Shown: positions 35,249-44,733, counted from the first letter of the stretch. The stretch: DNA of 64,000 nt from Chloroflexota bacterium (GCA_030607875.1 JAUWJD010000002.1:1-64000); one strand, 5' to 3'. Numbers and translations are program-made. Notes: generated from the letters alone by a model not told the origin.

Positions 35249-35716
35249 ATGGATATGCAGACCATCCTTCTGCGCGTGGGCGCGTCCCTTCTCTTGGGCG
35301 CGATTGTTGGCTGGGAACGGGAGCGCGGGGACAAACCTGCCGGCCTCCGCACCCTGACTATGGTTTGTGTCGGCTCCACGCTGTTCATTGTCGTGAGCCT
35401 GGATCTGGTCTACGGTCTCGGAACCGAAAGCTGGGATCCGTTGCGTATCGTTGCGGCCATCATCCAGGGCATTGGTTTTCTCGGAGCCGGCACGGTGCTG
35501 CAGAAGGGCGAAACGATCAGAGGGCGGACCACGGCAGCGGCACTCTGGGCCGTCACCGCCGTGGGGGTAGCCGCTGGGTTTGGCATGTACCGGACCGCCG
35601 TGCTGGGTACGGTATCCATCCTGGTCATTCTGCGTGGCCTGGGCTACGTCGAATGCTGCTGGCTGACGGGCAGTGACAAGCCGGGCAAACAGGACCTGGA
35701 GAAACAGGCCGATTGA
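35249..35716 (+). CDS. mgtC: MgtC/SapB family membrane protein
   Basis: A 155-residue protein equivalent to the conserved N-terminal membrane domain of MgtC. Motifs are LLLGAIVGWERERGDKPAGL, LRTLTMVCVGSTLFI, IIQGIGFLGAGTVLQKG and the late RGRTTAAALWAVTAVGVAAG. About four to five helices are predicted. MgtC-family proteins support growth at low Mg2+ and modulate membrane ATPase activity in pathogens; in free-living bacteria the role is unclear. The cytosolic ACT-like C-terminal domain is absent, as in many short members. TAGGAGGAA precedes the ATG. A strong promoter and palindrome lie upstream. Confidence 0.88.
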   Translation: MDMQTILLRVGASLLLGAIVGWERERGDKPAGLRTLTMVCVGSTLFIVVSLDLVYGLGTESWDPLRIVAAIIQGIGFLGAGTVLQKGETIRGRTTAAALWAVTAVGVAAGFGMYRTAVLGTVSILVILRGLGYVECCWLTGSDKPGKQDLEKQAD

Positions 35717-35719
35717 TTT

Positions 35720-36955
35720 TTACTCGCGTCTTGGCCGGATCATCACCAGCAAGCTGGATGCCAGCGCGAACCCCAGGCCAGCCGCCAGGAACGGCACACG
35801 CAGCCCCCAGGAGGCAGCGAGCGCGCCGCCCAACATCGGCCCAACCGCGTTGGCCGCTGAATGCACGCTGCTTTGCAGTCCAAACACCGCCCCTTGGCGA
35901 CCTTCTGGCGCAGCTCGGGCCAATGCTGCACTTAGTGCACTCACAACACCTCCAACGGCCAGCCCCGCCAGCGCCTTCAGGATGACCAACTGCGTCACGT
36001 TGGCCACCATTGCCTGGGGGAAATAGCACAGTGCAGCACTGACGAGGCAAACCAGCAGCACCTTCCGTGCTCCGACGCGGTCGGCATAACGCGCGGCCAC
36101 CAACGTGCCCACCGCTGTGGTCACCATGCTCGCGCTGTTGATAAGGCCCGTCAGCGAGGCGATTCTGTCCTGCGAGGGCACCAGCGCTTGCACAAACAGT
36201 GGCAGCATGGGATTGACCATTCGCAAGGCGGAGGAAACCACAAAGCGCATCCCGAACACCGACAGGATGCCAGGTGAGCGCAGCACCAGGCGCAGCCCGT
36301 CCACCAACGAATCGCCCTTGCCGGCCATTGCCTCTGTACGGGTTTCGCGCACCAAAGTCGCCACCACCACGCCACCGGCTGCCATGAGCACTCCGGTGAG
36401 CACGAAGCAGGCCCGGTAACCCCAGCAATCCACAGCAAACCCACCCAGCGTCGGTCCCAGTGAGGCTCCCAGGTAGACACCCATCTGCACCATGCCCAAA
36501 GCAAAGCCCCGCTGTTCTGCAGGGGTGCCTGCTACGACCAACGTGTACGCAGCGGCGACGGTTCCTGTCACAGCGCCCTGCAGCAAGCGCAGCACCAGCA
36601 ACTGGTTCACGTTGGAGACGAACCCCATCGCTCCGACCAGCACAGCTCCCCCAAACAGAGCCCGTGCCAGCATCAGCTTGCGTCCCAGCCGATCGGCGAG
36701 CGAGCCCCAGATGGGGCTCATGATCCCCATCGTCCACGCTCCCGCTGAAGAGAGCAACCCTGACCACAGCTCCACCTGTCCCGCAGACGTGACTCCGAGC
36801 TCCTGTATGTAATAGGGCATGAAGGGCATGGCAGCACTAAAGCCCGCAATAGCCAGCAGTTCTCCCAGCCAGACGACGTACAGATTGCGTCGCCAGTCCA
36901 GCCGTGTGGCACGCTTCTGGCCGAGATCGTCAGATTGCCTTCGCTGCTCACTCAT
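35720..36955 (-). CDS. MFS drug/metabolite exporter (DHA1-like)
   Basis: A 411-residue major facilitator with twelve hydrophobic segments. The loop 2-3 motif appears as SPIWGSLADRLGRKLMLARA, and antiporter motif C-like glycines occur in LGASLGPTLGGFAVD, which suggests an H+-coupled exporter related to TetA/multidrug efflux pumps. The C-terminal half starts after a charged loop (RETRTEAMAGKGDS). The substrate is unknown. It is convergent with mgtC, the ends being only three bases apart. Confidence 0.88.
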   Translation of the reverse strand: MSEQRRQSDDLGQKRATRLDWRRNLYVVWLGELLAIAGFSAAMPFMPYYIQELGVTSAGQVELWSGLLSSAGAWTMGIMSPIWGSLADRLGRKLMLARALFGGAVLVGAMGFVSNVNQLLVLRLLQGAVTGTVAAAYTLVVAGTPAEQRGFALGMVQMGVYLGASLGPTLGGFAVDCWGYRACFVLTGVLMAAGGVVVATLVRETRTEAMAGKGDSLVDGLRLVLRSPGILSVFGMRFVVSSALRMVNPMLPLFVQALVPSQDRIASLTGLINSASMVTTAVGTLVAARYADRVGARKVLLVCLVSAALCYFPQAMVANVTQLVILKALAGLAVGGVVSALSAALARAAPEGRQGAVFGLQSSVHSAANAVGPMLGGALAASWGLRVPFLAAGLGFALASSLLVMIRPRRE

Positions 36956-37183
36956 TGCCCATCAACTCTCGTGATGTGCTTCCGCCATTGGAATCGCCAG
37001 GATACGGCGCCTTTGCAGATTCTGCAAACTATGCTAACATCGTGCCCAACGCCACGGTGGAGACCGCCAAGCACCCTGGCGCGCGGACTGTAGTGACGAC
37101 TTCAGTCATTGTCGCAGCCTGCAGCGGCGACTTTGGTCATTTCCAATCATGACGGCTCACAACAAACTCCACAAGGAGGAATC

Positions 37184-37930
37184 ATGGACATCTTGATCGC
37201 CGGAGAATCGTGGGTCACCCACAGCATCCACATCAAAGGGTTCGACACCTTCACCACCAGCACTTACGAAGAAGGTGTGCAGTGGCTGAAGACTGCTCTG
37301 GAACGCGCCGGGCACAAGGTGCATTTTATGCCCAACCACCTCGTCTCTCGCGAGTTTCCAACCAGCGCAGCCGGACTCGCCAGCTACGCCGTCGTCATGC
37401 TCAGCGATTGCGGCAGCAACAACCTGCTGCTCCATCCAGACACTTTCGCCAGGTCCGAGCGGACGCCAAACCGCCTGGCAGCGATTCGCGACTATGTTGC
37501 ACAAGGCGGTGCGCTGCTGATGATCGGCGGCTACATGACCTTCCAGGGAATTGACGGCAAAGCACGCTACCATAACACTCCTGTCGAAGATGCGCTGCCA
37601 GTGATCATGCAAGGCACAGACGATCGCGTCGAAATCCCAGAAGGAAAGAGGCCGGTTTCCGTCAAAGCCGACCACCCAGTCCTGCGAGGCATTGAAGGTG
37701 AATGGCCGGTCTTTCTGGGCTACAACCGATTCACCGCTCGCCAGGGCAGTGACGTTCTCCTGAAGATAGGCAACGATCCATTCCTGGCCGTATGGGGCTA
37801 TGGAAAAGGGCGCTCGGCAGCCTTCGCTTCTGATTGCGGTCCGCATTGGGAACCGCCGGAATACTTGAACTGGGCATACCACGACTTATTCTGGGCTCAG
37901 CTCGTCCACTGGCTCTCCAGACAGAGCTGA
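37184..37930 (+). CDS. Glutamine amidotransferase-like (GATase1-like/ThuA-like) protein
   Basis: A 248-residue cytoplasmic protein of the GATase1-like group often annotated as a putative glutamine amidotransferase. It shows the flavodoxin-like core: MDILIAGESWVTHSIHIKG, AVVMLSDCGSNNLLLHP, RDYVAQGGALLMIGGYMTF and a C-terminal WGYGKGRSAAFASD. A classic Cys-His-Glu triad is not obvious, although one cysteine lies at the nucleophile-elbow-like SDCGS. AAGGAGG precedes the ATG by a short spacer. Relatives are often near sugar-utilisation genes; here the next genes are a phosphodiesterase and a sugar-type ABC operon on the other strand. Confidence 0.8.
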   Translation: MDILIAGESWVTHSIHIKGFDTFTTSTYEEGVQWLKTALERAGHKVHFMPNHLVSREFPTSAAGLASYAVVMLSDCGSNNLLLHPDTFARSERTPNRLAAIRDYVAQGGALLMIGGYMTFQGIDGKARYHNTPVEDALPVIMQGTDDRVEIPEGKRPVSVKADHPVLRGIEGEWPVFLGYNRFTARQGSDVLLKIGNDPFLAVWGYGKGRSAAFASDCGPHWEPPEYLNWAYHDLFWAQLVHWLSRQS

Positions 37931-37951
37931 TCCAAATCACTAAGAGAACCT

Positions 37952-38044
37952 AGAAACCCGGTTTTGGTGTTGCTGTGTATGTACAAGCTCAATGTGTCCG
38001 AGCGTTGAGATGGGGGTGTCGCGCGCACGACAAACCGGGTTTCT
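37952..38044. repeat. Inverted repeat AGAAACCCGGTTT with 67-base loop
   Basis: AGAAACCCGGTTT (37952-37964) and AAACCGGGTTTCT (38032-38044) are perfect 13-bp inverted copies lying between convergent genes. It may act as a terminator or be a dispersed repeat. Confidence 0.6.
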
Positions 38045-38089
38045 GAATCTTCATTTGTGTCTTCGTATTGTCTGTCAGCGCTGAGTACT

Positions 38090-40342
38090 TCAGCGCAGCG
38101 CCTCCTGCAGCACCCTGCCTTCCGTGGTCTCCATTGGCGCCAAGCCCAGCAGACTCGCGGCGGTAGGCACCACGTCCAAGAGATGTACTGCCGGGAGCAA
38201 TACCCCCGGGCGAATGCCCTGACCCGCCATGACCAGGATCGCGTGCATCTCAAGCAAGGTAGAGTTGTAGCCATGCTGGCCGTAGTACGAAGCAGGCTCG
38301 ACCACGTTAGGATTGCCACGCCAGTCGGTCAGCGCGTAGCCGAGCGTCGCCTGCGCAAAGACGTCGCCCGAGATCTCCGAATCCAGGTGCAGCGCCGTTA
38401 GCTCTTCACGTCGCAGCACGCGTGCGAAGAGGGGCTCTCCCTGGGCGCTTCTGGCGCTCTGCAAGGCATGCACAATCTCATCCTCCACCCGCGTATAGTC
38501 CTCAGAGGCCACAATCCCTGGCTGCTCGCGGCCCTCCAGGTTGATGTACACGTTCACTGCACCGCCGGAGGCAAAGGCCACCGCTTTGCTCCGCCCCGTG
38601 TCGATTGGGAAGCTTGCCCCCTCACCATAGTGGAGCAGGCCAGCCTGTTGCAGTATGGTGTTGACATAGACCTGGGAATGAATGGGTGCCATGCCGTGAT
38701 CGGAGAGCACGAACATAGCGTCCTGATCCAGATCCAGCGTATCCACAAGCTCGCCTACCCCCTCATCCGCCAGGGCGTAGGCAGAACGCAGGTACGATGC
38801 GTACTGCTGTGCTTTCTCTTCGCTGTAGCCCGTCTGCCTCTTTTCCACCATCAGAAACTGATGCCCGCACTCGTCGGTCACGCCGAGCCAGGCAAAGGCC
38901 AGATCGGGTAGATGCGTGGTGAGCACATAGGATTCCACCTCGGCCATCCATCGTGTCTGAACCTCAGCCATCTCCCAGTAATCTTCCGCGCTGATCCAGC
39001 CGTGTTCCAACGCATAATAGTCTGGCGAAGGCGGGAAGAAGCCAAACCCCTCGTTGATACTGCGCAGCAACTCCACTGGACGAGCTTGGTTGTACCACAG
39101 AGCGCTCTGGAACACTTCCACACGCTCAGGCGTGGCGTTGAGCACCTTAAAGTACCCTCCGCCGTGGAGACGAGGACGCACAAGGAACGGTGCCCACTCC
39201 CCCACCCCCAATCTCACGCTGTCCGCATCCACCTGTTTCTTCAAGGTCAGGAAGATGCTATCGTAGTTGGTCTGCTGATCATCCGTCGTGTCTGCGGAAA
39301 GCAAGTGCACCTTCGTCACCAGTGCATCGTCTCTGCCGGTGATTCGGAGCTCGGCCTCCAGCAGCGGACTGTAGGAGGATGGCGGATCCTGCCATCCACT
39401 GGCAACAGTGGGCGTGAGAACGTGCAAAGCCGAGTAGACCTCGCGCTTTCCGTAGGCGACCGTGTAGTCAGCCAAGCGCTCGCTCTTGTCTATCACAGTG
39501 CCGGGCCAGAACAGCGTGGCGGTGGTCAGGCCATGGTCCATAGCGACGCGCCACAGCGGATCGACCTGCATTTCGGGCTCGTCAAAGCCGCTTGTGTACC
39601 AGTAGAACGGGTTCTTGGAGAGGTGGAACTTGTTCGACACCTGGCCCGTCGTGCCAGGGTAGGCACAGGTGGCGATGGAGACATGCGCGGCAGCCGTCAG
39701 AGAAGGGTCAATGGTCTGCGCGTATTCAGCTCTGGCCCCGCGCTGCGCCAATGCCGCCAGGTTGGGCATGGTACCATCCGCCAGGTAGCCGTCCACCCAG
39801 TCATCGCGCGCCCCGTCCATGGAGAGAATCAGCACACGCCGCGCGTGCACCCGTGTACTCGTCGCCGTTATGGTTGGAGCACTGGTTGGTGTGGGCGGGG
39901 GCACAGGCAGGCCCGAGACCTCCAGATGGAAGTTGACGGGCACACCATCCAGATAATTGTAGACCTGGATCAGCCAGGGGCCAGGGTTGTGGTCTGCCCA
40001 ACGCAGCACCTTGCGATCCTCTTTGTCCAGTGCCTGCGTGCCCTCACCGATCCAATAGCCATTGAAACCGTAAACGTTAAAGCCTAGCCCTGGCAGGGCA
40101 GCCGGGTCACCCGGTGCCATGTCAAGCTGGATGGTGATGATCCGGCCATCTCCTGGGTATTCGATGTCATAATAAGCAAAGGAGCCAGCGCGGTTTCCAA
40201 CCAGCCCCAAGTCCAAGCCCTGGTCATGCAGAATAGCGATCGGTGCTCTAGCATCCTCGCTGACGTCCGCGCCGATGGCGTTGGTCCATACCAATGCTGC
40301 GATCAACAGACTGATAAGCAGTGAACAAGTTCTTTTGCGCAT
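38090..40342 (-). CDS. Secreted type I phosphodiesterase/nucleotide pyrophosphatase (alkaline phosphatase superfamily)
   Basis: A 750-residue exported enzyme. A signal peptide (MRKRTCSLLISLLIAALVW) leads to a pre-peptidase-like beta domain (~25-150) and a Pro/Thr linker (PPPTPTSAPTITATSTR). The catalytic domain begins LILSMDGARDDW. The two-zinc site of the family is recognisable: aspartate in SMDGAR, nucleophile threonine region in DPSLTAAAHVSIAT, later aspartate/histidines in VTDECGHQF, VLSDHGMAP and YYGQHGYN. Enzymes of this type hydrolyse phosphodiester or pyrophosphate bonds outside the cell. Its position beside the PhnD/MalE fusion transporter suggests it may release an organophosphate for uptake, but this is inference. 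It has its own start 348 bases downstream of that operon. Confidence 0.88.
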   Translation of the reverse strand: MRKRTCSLLISLLIAALVWTNAIGADVSEDARAPIAILHDQGLDLGLVGNRAGSFAYYDIEYPGDGRIITIQLDMAPGDPAALPGLGFNVYGFNGYWIGEGTQALDKEDRKVLRWADHNPGPWLIQVYNYLDGVPVNFHLEVSGLPVPPPTPTSAPTITATSTRVHARRVLILSMDGARDDWVDGYLADGTMPNLAALAQRGARAEYAQTIDPSLTAAAHVSIATCAYPGTTGQVSNKFHLSKNPFYWYTSGFDEPEMQVDPLWRVAMDHGLTTATLFWPGTVIDKSERLADYTVAYGKREVYSALHVLTPTVASGWQDPPSSYSPLLEAELRITGRDDALVTKVHLLSADTTDDQQTNYDSIFLTLKKQVDADSVRLGVGEWAPFLVRPRLHGGGYFKVLNATPERVEVFQSALWYNQARPVELLRSINEGFGFFPPSPDYYALEHGWISAEDYWEMAEVQTRWMAEVESYVLTTHLPDLAFAWLGVTDECGHQFLMVEKRQTGYSEEKAQQYASYLRSAYALADEGVGELVDTLDLDQDAMFVLSDHGMAPIHSQVYVNTILQQAGLLHYGEGASFPIDTGRSKAVAFASGGAVNVYINLEGREQPGIVASEDYTRVEDEIVHALQSARSAQGEPLFARVLRREELTALHLDSEISGDVFAQATLGYALTDWRGNPNVVEPASYYGQHGYNSTLLEMHAILVMAGQGIRPGVLLPAVHLLDVVPTAASLLGLAPMETTEGRVLQEALR

Positions 40343-40418
40343 TTGGTCATTCCTCTATGGCTTGATGTACGTCCACTCTCGCCACTTGTCCTCACCATGC
40401 CTATGCTCGACCTCCGGA

Positions 40419-40540
40419 CAAGGATTGGAAATCCCTGGCTGAAGGTGAGAAGTGCCCACAGGCACTGAACCCAGTCCGCGTTTTCAGCCCCTGATGGGGC
40501 TTGCCAGCTTCAGCCGGCGAATTCAGTCGTCGGTCCGGAT
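40419..40540. repeat. Modular palindromic repeat, copy B
   Basis: This carries the same ordered modules as the copy at 17988-18146: CAAGGATTGGAAATCCC, GAGAAGTGCC, CAGGCACTG, GCCCCTGATGGGGCTT and GCGAATTCAGTCGTCGG. It is intergenic here. Confidence 0.65.
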
Positions 40541-40626
40541 TGTGCAGGACTACCCGATTATGTTGTCAAGAACCATCAGTCGTTGCCCCCGTATTCGGGC
40601 GGCCTGCACATCCCACACAAACACAA

Positions 40627-40662
40627 CCAACCCTTGCGCAGGACATCCTGCGCAAGGGTTGG
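40627..40662 (-). terminator. Perfect 17-bp hairpin ending the ABC operon
   Basis: The arms 40627-40643 and 40646-40662 are fully complementary with a two-base loop. It lies 29 bases past the binding-protein stop codon; the minus-strand 3' side is T/G-rich (TTGTGTTTGTG). Confidence 0.75.
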
Positions 40663-40690
40663 AATTGCGTATCAGACGAACTAGATACCG

Positions 40691-43600
40691 CTATTCAGCA
40701 AGCAGCGCGTTGGCCTCTTCCACCGCAAAGTCAAGTGCTTCTTGCGGGGTGGCCATTCCAGTGACCACGGCCGTAATCGCATCACCGATCAAGCCGCGCA
40801 TGTCCTGGTAAGCAGGCACCACTGGTTCGCCCTTGCCCCACTCCAAGAAACCGAATGCTGTCTTGTACTGCGGCCACTTCTCCATGTAGGCCTGCATCTC
40901 CGCGCTCTCCGCCGCCGACCTGCGGATGGGGAAGTAGTTCGCCTCCTGGGCCCACCTGACGTTGGGGTCCTTCTCGGTGAACCAACGGATGAACAGCCAG
41001 GACGCCAGTTGCTTCTCCGGCGTGGTCTTGAACACACAAATGCTGGGACCGTAGATGTCTACTACCGGATCAACTGTGCTGTGTGGCATCGGTGCGACCG
41101 ACCACTTGAACTTGGGTTCGCCTGTCTCCTCGTCCTCGACTGCCTGCGCGTAGTAGGGCAATCCTGCCGTCGAGCCAAAGGCGAACAGCGCCACCTCGTT
41201 GGCAAAGTCCGTCTGGTCGCCATAGCGCTCAGCGATCTGGTAGGCATAGCCACCATCGAACAGCTCCTTCAGGAAGGTGAGGGCTTCAACTCCCTCTGCG
41301 CTGTTGAAGATGGCAGTCTTGCCGTCTGGAGTCAGCAGCTCCCCGCCGCGGCTCCACAGCCAGCCGGCGAACGTTGAGGCACTCACACTCAGTGCATAGC
41401 CAGAGGTACCTGCCTCAGTGTCAGTGGCCGCCATGCACATATCCTTGAACTCGTCCCACGTTTCCGGCGGCTTGTCGTAACCCAGCTCGTTCAGCCAGTC
41501 GATGTTGTAGAACATCAGCTCCATGCTACGGCTGGGCGGGAAGCTCAACAGCTTGTTGCCGAAGCCTGGGTTGCGGTCCGTCTCCAGGAAGGCCGGATAG
41601 ATGTCCGCCAGGTCCTCGACACTGAGGCCATACTTGGCGCTGTTGACGTAGTCATCCAAGGCTTCCACGGCGTCAGCCTCAGCGTACGCAGCAGCCTGGT
41701 TCGCATAGGCGATCGAGAAATCCGGCGGCGTGCCTGCGGCAATAGACGCCAGGTTCTTCTGCATCAGGTCGCCGTAGTAGCCACCGTATTCCGGCAACAC
41801 GGTGATTCCCCACTCGTTGGTGCTGTTGAACTCATCGATCAACTCAAGCAGCACTTCTTCGTGGATCTTGGTCGACACATGCCAGTAGAGAACTTCCTGC
41901 CCACTGGGGTCGAGCTTGCTGATCGCATCCTCTGCAGGAGCGGGCGGCGGCCCGGACAGCTCAGCGATGTCCACACCTGCAGCACTGAGGGTGGCACGGA
42001 AGCCATCGTAGAAGGTATCATCCTTCTCGATCACTTCGGCCCACTGATAGCTGAGCTTCATTGCTGCTGCGCCTTCTTCGGTGGCCATGATCTCCTTAAA
42101 GGCCTCGACGATCCTGGTCTTTAGATCGGCAGGAAAGTCCTCGATGAACTGCAAGCCATCGTTCGGAATCTCCGCCGACTCGGCAATCACGATCACCTTG
42201 TCGTTCACGTCAGGATACTCGTCGGCTACGTTGCCCCGCGCGTCCACATAGACTGCACCAGCATCGCAGTCACCCCGATACACCGACAAGACCACGTTGT
42301 TGTGTGAACCAGCTTCCACCTGCTGCGCCAAGTCGGTGTCAGGATCGACTCCTGCCGCCTTCAGCATCACGCGGGGCACGATGTAGCCACTCGTGGATGC
42401 CGCATCCACCCAGCACATCGTCTTGCCCGCGATGTCGGCCAGTTTCGTTATCCCAGTGTCCACACCGGCGATGATCTCACCCTTGTAGTACGGGCTGCCG
42501 TAGCGGACGCTGACCAGCGCACACTCCACGCCGTACTTCTCGTGGGCCAGCAGGTAGGCGAAGGTTGCCAGCGTGCCCATGTGCGCCTTCTTGGTGCCCA
42601 TAGCCTCAATCACTGCAGCGTAGCTGGTGGCCACGTTGCCCTCGATCACCAGTCCGGTCTTTTCCGACAGCAGCTTGGTGATCTCTTCGGCGCTCTGCAA
42701 GATCTCCGCGGTGTCACCAGAGGGTACCATGGACAGGACAATGGGCTTCTCCGCAGTGCCAAGTTCGGTTACTGGAATCACCTGCGGCTTCTCCAGCTCA
42801 GCGATGTCCACACCGGCGGCGTTCAGGGTAGCCCGGAAGCCATCGTAGAAGGTGTCGTCCTTCTCGATCACCTCAGACCACTGGTAGCTCAGCTTCATCG
42901 CCGCTGCGCCCTCCTCGGTGGCCATGACGTCAACGAAAGCCTGCACAATCTTGGTCTTCATGTCTGCAGGGAATTCCTTGATGAACTGCAAGCCATCGTT
43001 GGGGATCTCGGCCGATTCAGCAATCACGATCACCTTGTCGTTCACGTCCGGGTACTCGTCGGCCACGTTGCCGCGGGCATCAACGTAGGTCGCACCAGCG
43101 TCGCACTCACCGCGATACACCGCCAGCACCACGTTGTTGTGGCTGCCTGCCTCGACCTGTTCTTTCAGGGCTCCCGTATCCGGGTCCACACCAGCTTCTT
43201 TCAGCATCACGCGGGGCACGATATAGCCACTGGTCGATGCGGCATCGACCCAGCACATGGTCTTGCCCGCGATGTCAGCGACTGTCTTGATACCGCTGTC
43301 CACGTTGGCGATGATCTGCCCCTTGTAGTAGGGGCTGCCGTAGCGCACCGAGACCAGGGCGCACTCCACACCGTACTTCTCATGGGCCAGCAAGTAGGCA
43401 AAAGTAGCCAGCGTGCCCATGTGCGCCTTGCCCGTGCCCATGGCCTCGATCACCGCTGCATAGCTGGTGGCCACGTTGCCTTCGATCACCAGTCCGGTCT
43501 TTTCCGACAGCAGCTTGGTGATCTCTTCAGCGCTCTGCAAGATTTCCGCAGTGTCACCCGAAGGCACCATCGACAGGATGATGGGGTTCTCGGCTGTGCC

Positions 43601-43750
43601 CAACGCTGGCGGTGCCTTGGTTGGCGGTGGCGGAGCCGTCGGCTTGGGCTTTGGCGTAGGGGCCGGAGTCGCCTTGGGCGCGCAACCTGCCAGAATCGGC
43701 ACCAGCAGCGCCAACACCATCAATGCAGCCAGGACTTTTTGACGCTTCAT
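40691..43750 (-). CDS. Triple-domain ABC binding lipoprotein: PhnD-like + PhnD-like + MalE-like
   Basis: A 1019-residue lipoprotein (signal ending LAGC, Cys23, then a Pro/Thr/Lys linker). Residues ~50-319 and ~330-598 are two nearly identical PhnD-like (phosphate/phosphite/phosphonate-type) binding domains. Both begin GTAE-PI-LSMVPSGDTAEIL and both contain MGTLATFAYLLAHEKYG and AGKTMCWVDAASTSGYIVPR. After a Pro/Ala linker, residues ~610-1019 form a family-1 sugar-binding domain (EVLYWHVSTKIHEEVLLELI, AAGTPPDFSIAYANQAAAYA, SMELMFYNIDWLNELGYDKP). Each domain alone is a normal receptor; I know of no such fusion. The gene follows two CUT1-type permeases, which would accept the MalE-like part. No PhnE-type permease or ATPase is present. 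The DNA of the two PhnD units is also very similar, so the duplication is recent. Confidence 0.92.
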   Translation of the reverse strand: MKRQKVLAALMVLALLVPILAGCAPKATPAPTPKPKPTAPPPPTKAPPALGTAENPIILSMVPSGDTAEILQSAEEITKLLSEKTGLVIEGNVATSYAAVIEAMGTGKAHMGTLATFAYLLAHEKYGVECALVSVRYGSPYYKGQIIANVDSGIKTVADIAGKTMCWVDAASTSGYIVPRVMLKEAGVDPDTGALKEQVEAGSHNNVVLAVYRGECDAGATYVDARGNVADEYPDVNDKVIVIAESAEIPNDGLQFIKEFPADMKTKIVQAFVDVMATEEGAAAMKLSYQWSEVIEKDDTFYDGFRATLNAAGVDIAELEKPQVIPVTELGTAEKPIVLSMVPSGDTAEILQSAEEITKLLSEKTGLVIEGNVATSYAAVIEAMGTKKAHMGTLATFAYLLAHEKYGVECALVSVRYGSPYYKGEIIAGVDTGITKLADIAGKTMCWVDAASTSGYIVPRVMLKAAGVDPDTDLAQQVEAGSHNNVVLSVYRGDCDAGAVYVDARGNVADEYPDVNDKVIVIAESAEIPNDGLQFIEDFPADLKTRIVEAFKEIMATEEGAAAMKLSYQWAEVIEKDDTFYDGFRATLSAAGVDIAELSGPPPAPAEDAISKLDPSGQEVLYWHVSTKIHEEVLLELIDEFNSTNEWGITVLPEYGGYYGDLMQKNLASIAAGTPPDFSIAYANQAAAYAEADAVEALDDYVNSAKYGLSVEDLADIYPAFLETDRNPGFGNKLLSFPPSRSMELMFYNIDWLNELGYDKPPETWDEFKDMCMAATDTEAGTSGYALSVSASTFAGWLWSRGGELLTPDGKTAIFNSAEGVEALTFLKELFDGGYAYQIAERYGDQTDFANEVALFAFGSTAGLPYYAQAVEDEETGEPKFKWSVAPMPHSTVDPVVDIYGPSICVFKTTPEKQLASWLFIRWFTEKDPNVRWAQEANYFPIRRSAAESAEMQAYMEKWPQYKTAFGFLEWGKGEPVVPAYQDMRGLIGDAITAVVTGMATPQEALDFAVEEANALLAE

Positions 43751-43878
43751 TCTTTCTTTCCTCCTCTTTTTGCTTTTCTAGTCATGTCCCAATTGGGAGC
43801 AACATGGTAAACCATTGAACCTACCTAAGAAACTCTTTGATCCACCTCCTTTCCCCATCTTCTAGGGACTGGACTCCT

Positions 43879-44724
43879 TTAGCCCTTCAAGCCACTGGTT
43901 GAGATACCTTCCATGAACTGCTTCTGGGCAAAGAAATAAAGGATAACAGTGGGCAATATGGTCATCGTCGCCGCAGCCATCATCAGTTGCGTATCGGTGC
44001 CCGATTCGGTCAGGAAGTAGGACAACCCAACCTGTATGGGACGCATCGACTCCTTGCGCGTGACGATCAGCGGCCACTGCAGCGCATTCCAACTGCCCAG
44101 GAAAGTGTTGAGCCCCACAGTGATGAGGGCCGGCTTGGTAAGCGGCAGGATCACTGTCATCAGATAGCGGAAGTGACCACAGCCATCCAGCACAGCCGCA
44201 TCATAAAGATCCTTGGGAATTGTGGCAAAAAACTGCCTCAGCAAAAAGATATTGAACACGCTCGCTATCCAAGGGATGGTCTGGGCCCAGTACGTGTCGA
44301 CCCAACCCAGTCGCGTGATGGTTAGGAAATTGGGGATGAGCAGCACCTGCCCAGGGATCATCATCGTCGCCAGGAACACAGTGAACACCAGGTCTTTCCC
44401 CGGAAAGTCCAACCAGGAGAACGCATACGCCGCGAGCACAGAAGTCGTTAGCACACCTGTCACCGTGCACAGCGAAACCAGGAAGCTGTTGGCAAAGTAG
44501 CGTGCAAAGGGAGCCGAGTTCCAGGCCTCAACGTAGTTGGAAAGGCGCAGCTTCGCCGGCAAGATGGCCCGCGTGGCCACTTCGCCATAACTCTTCAGCG
44601 ACGTCAGGATCATCCACACGAAGGGGGACAGTGCGATCAGTGCCCCCGCCGTAAGCACTATGTAGATCAGTGTGCGCACCAGGGTGCGGCTCTGTTTTGC
44701 CTTCTGTGAATCAACGTAGGTCAT
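43879..44724 (-). CDS. ABC sugar permease, MalG/UgpE-like (CUT1)
   Basis: A 281-residue inner-membrane protein with six helices. The CUT1 coupling (EAA) loop reads AAVLDGCGHFRYLMTVILPL. Early features are ILTSLKSYGEVATRA and NYVEAWNSAPFARYFANSFL, and it ends FFAQKQFMEGISTSGLKG, the standard C-terminus of MalG/UgpE-type subunits. It pairs with the MalF-like permease encoded nine bases upstream. No ATPase gene accompanies them, so a shared MsmX/UgpC-type ATPase elsewhere is expected. The substrate would be set by the fused binding protein that follows after 128 bases. Confidence 0.93.
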   Translation of the reverse strand: MTYVDSQKAKQSRTLVRTLIYIVLTAGALIALSPFVWMILTSLKSYGEVATRAILPAKLRLSNYVEAWNSAPFARYFANSFLVSLCTVTGVLTTSVLAAYAFSWLDFPGKDLVFTVFLATMMIPGQVLLIPNFLTITRLGWVDTYWAQTIPWIASVFNIFLLRQFFATIPKDLYDAAVLDGCGHFRYLMTVILPLTKPALITVGLNTFLGSWNALQWPLIVTRKESMRPIQVGLSYFLTESGTDTQLMMAAATMTILPTVILYFFAQKQFMEGISTSGLKG

Positions 44725-44733
44725 GATGGCCTC

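Noticed and set aside
35625-36767. A 380-residue minus-strand frame overlapping the MFS exporter
   Set aside because: It is a shifted frame of the exporter gene, rich in Gly/Arg/Ala as expected for GC-rich shadow frames, and lacks a start signal or similarity.
41957-43603. Repeated segments that might be a CRISPR-like or satellite array
   Set aside because: There are only two units of ~810 bases and they are coding, explained by tandem duplication of a protein domain.
42542-43810. A 422-residue open frame on the plus strand opposite the PhnD/MalE fusion gene
   Set aside because: It is antisense to a clearly conserved protein, has no family similarity, and its internal repeat merely mirrors the duplicated PhnD units.
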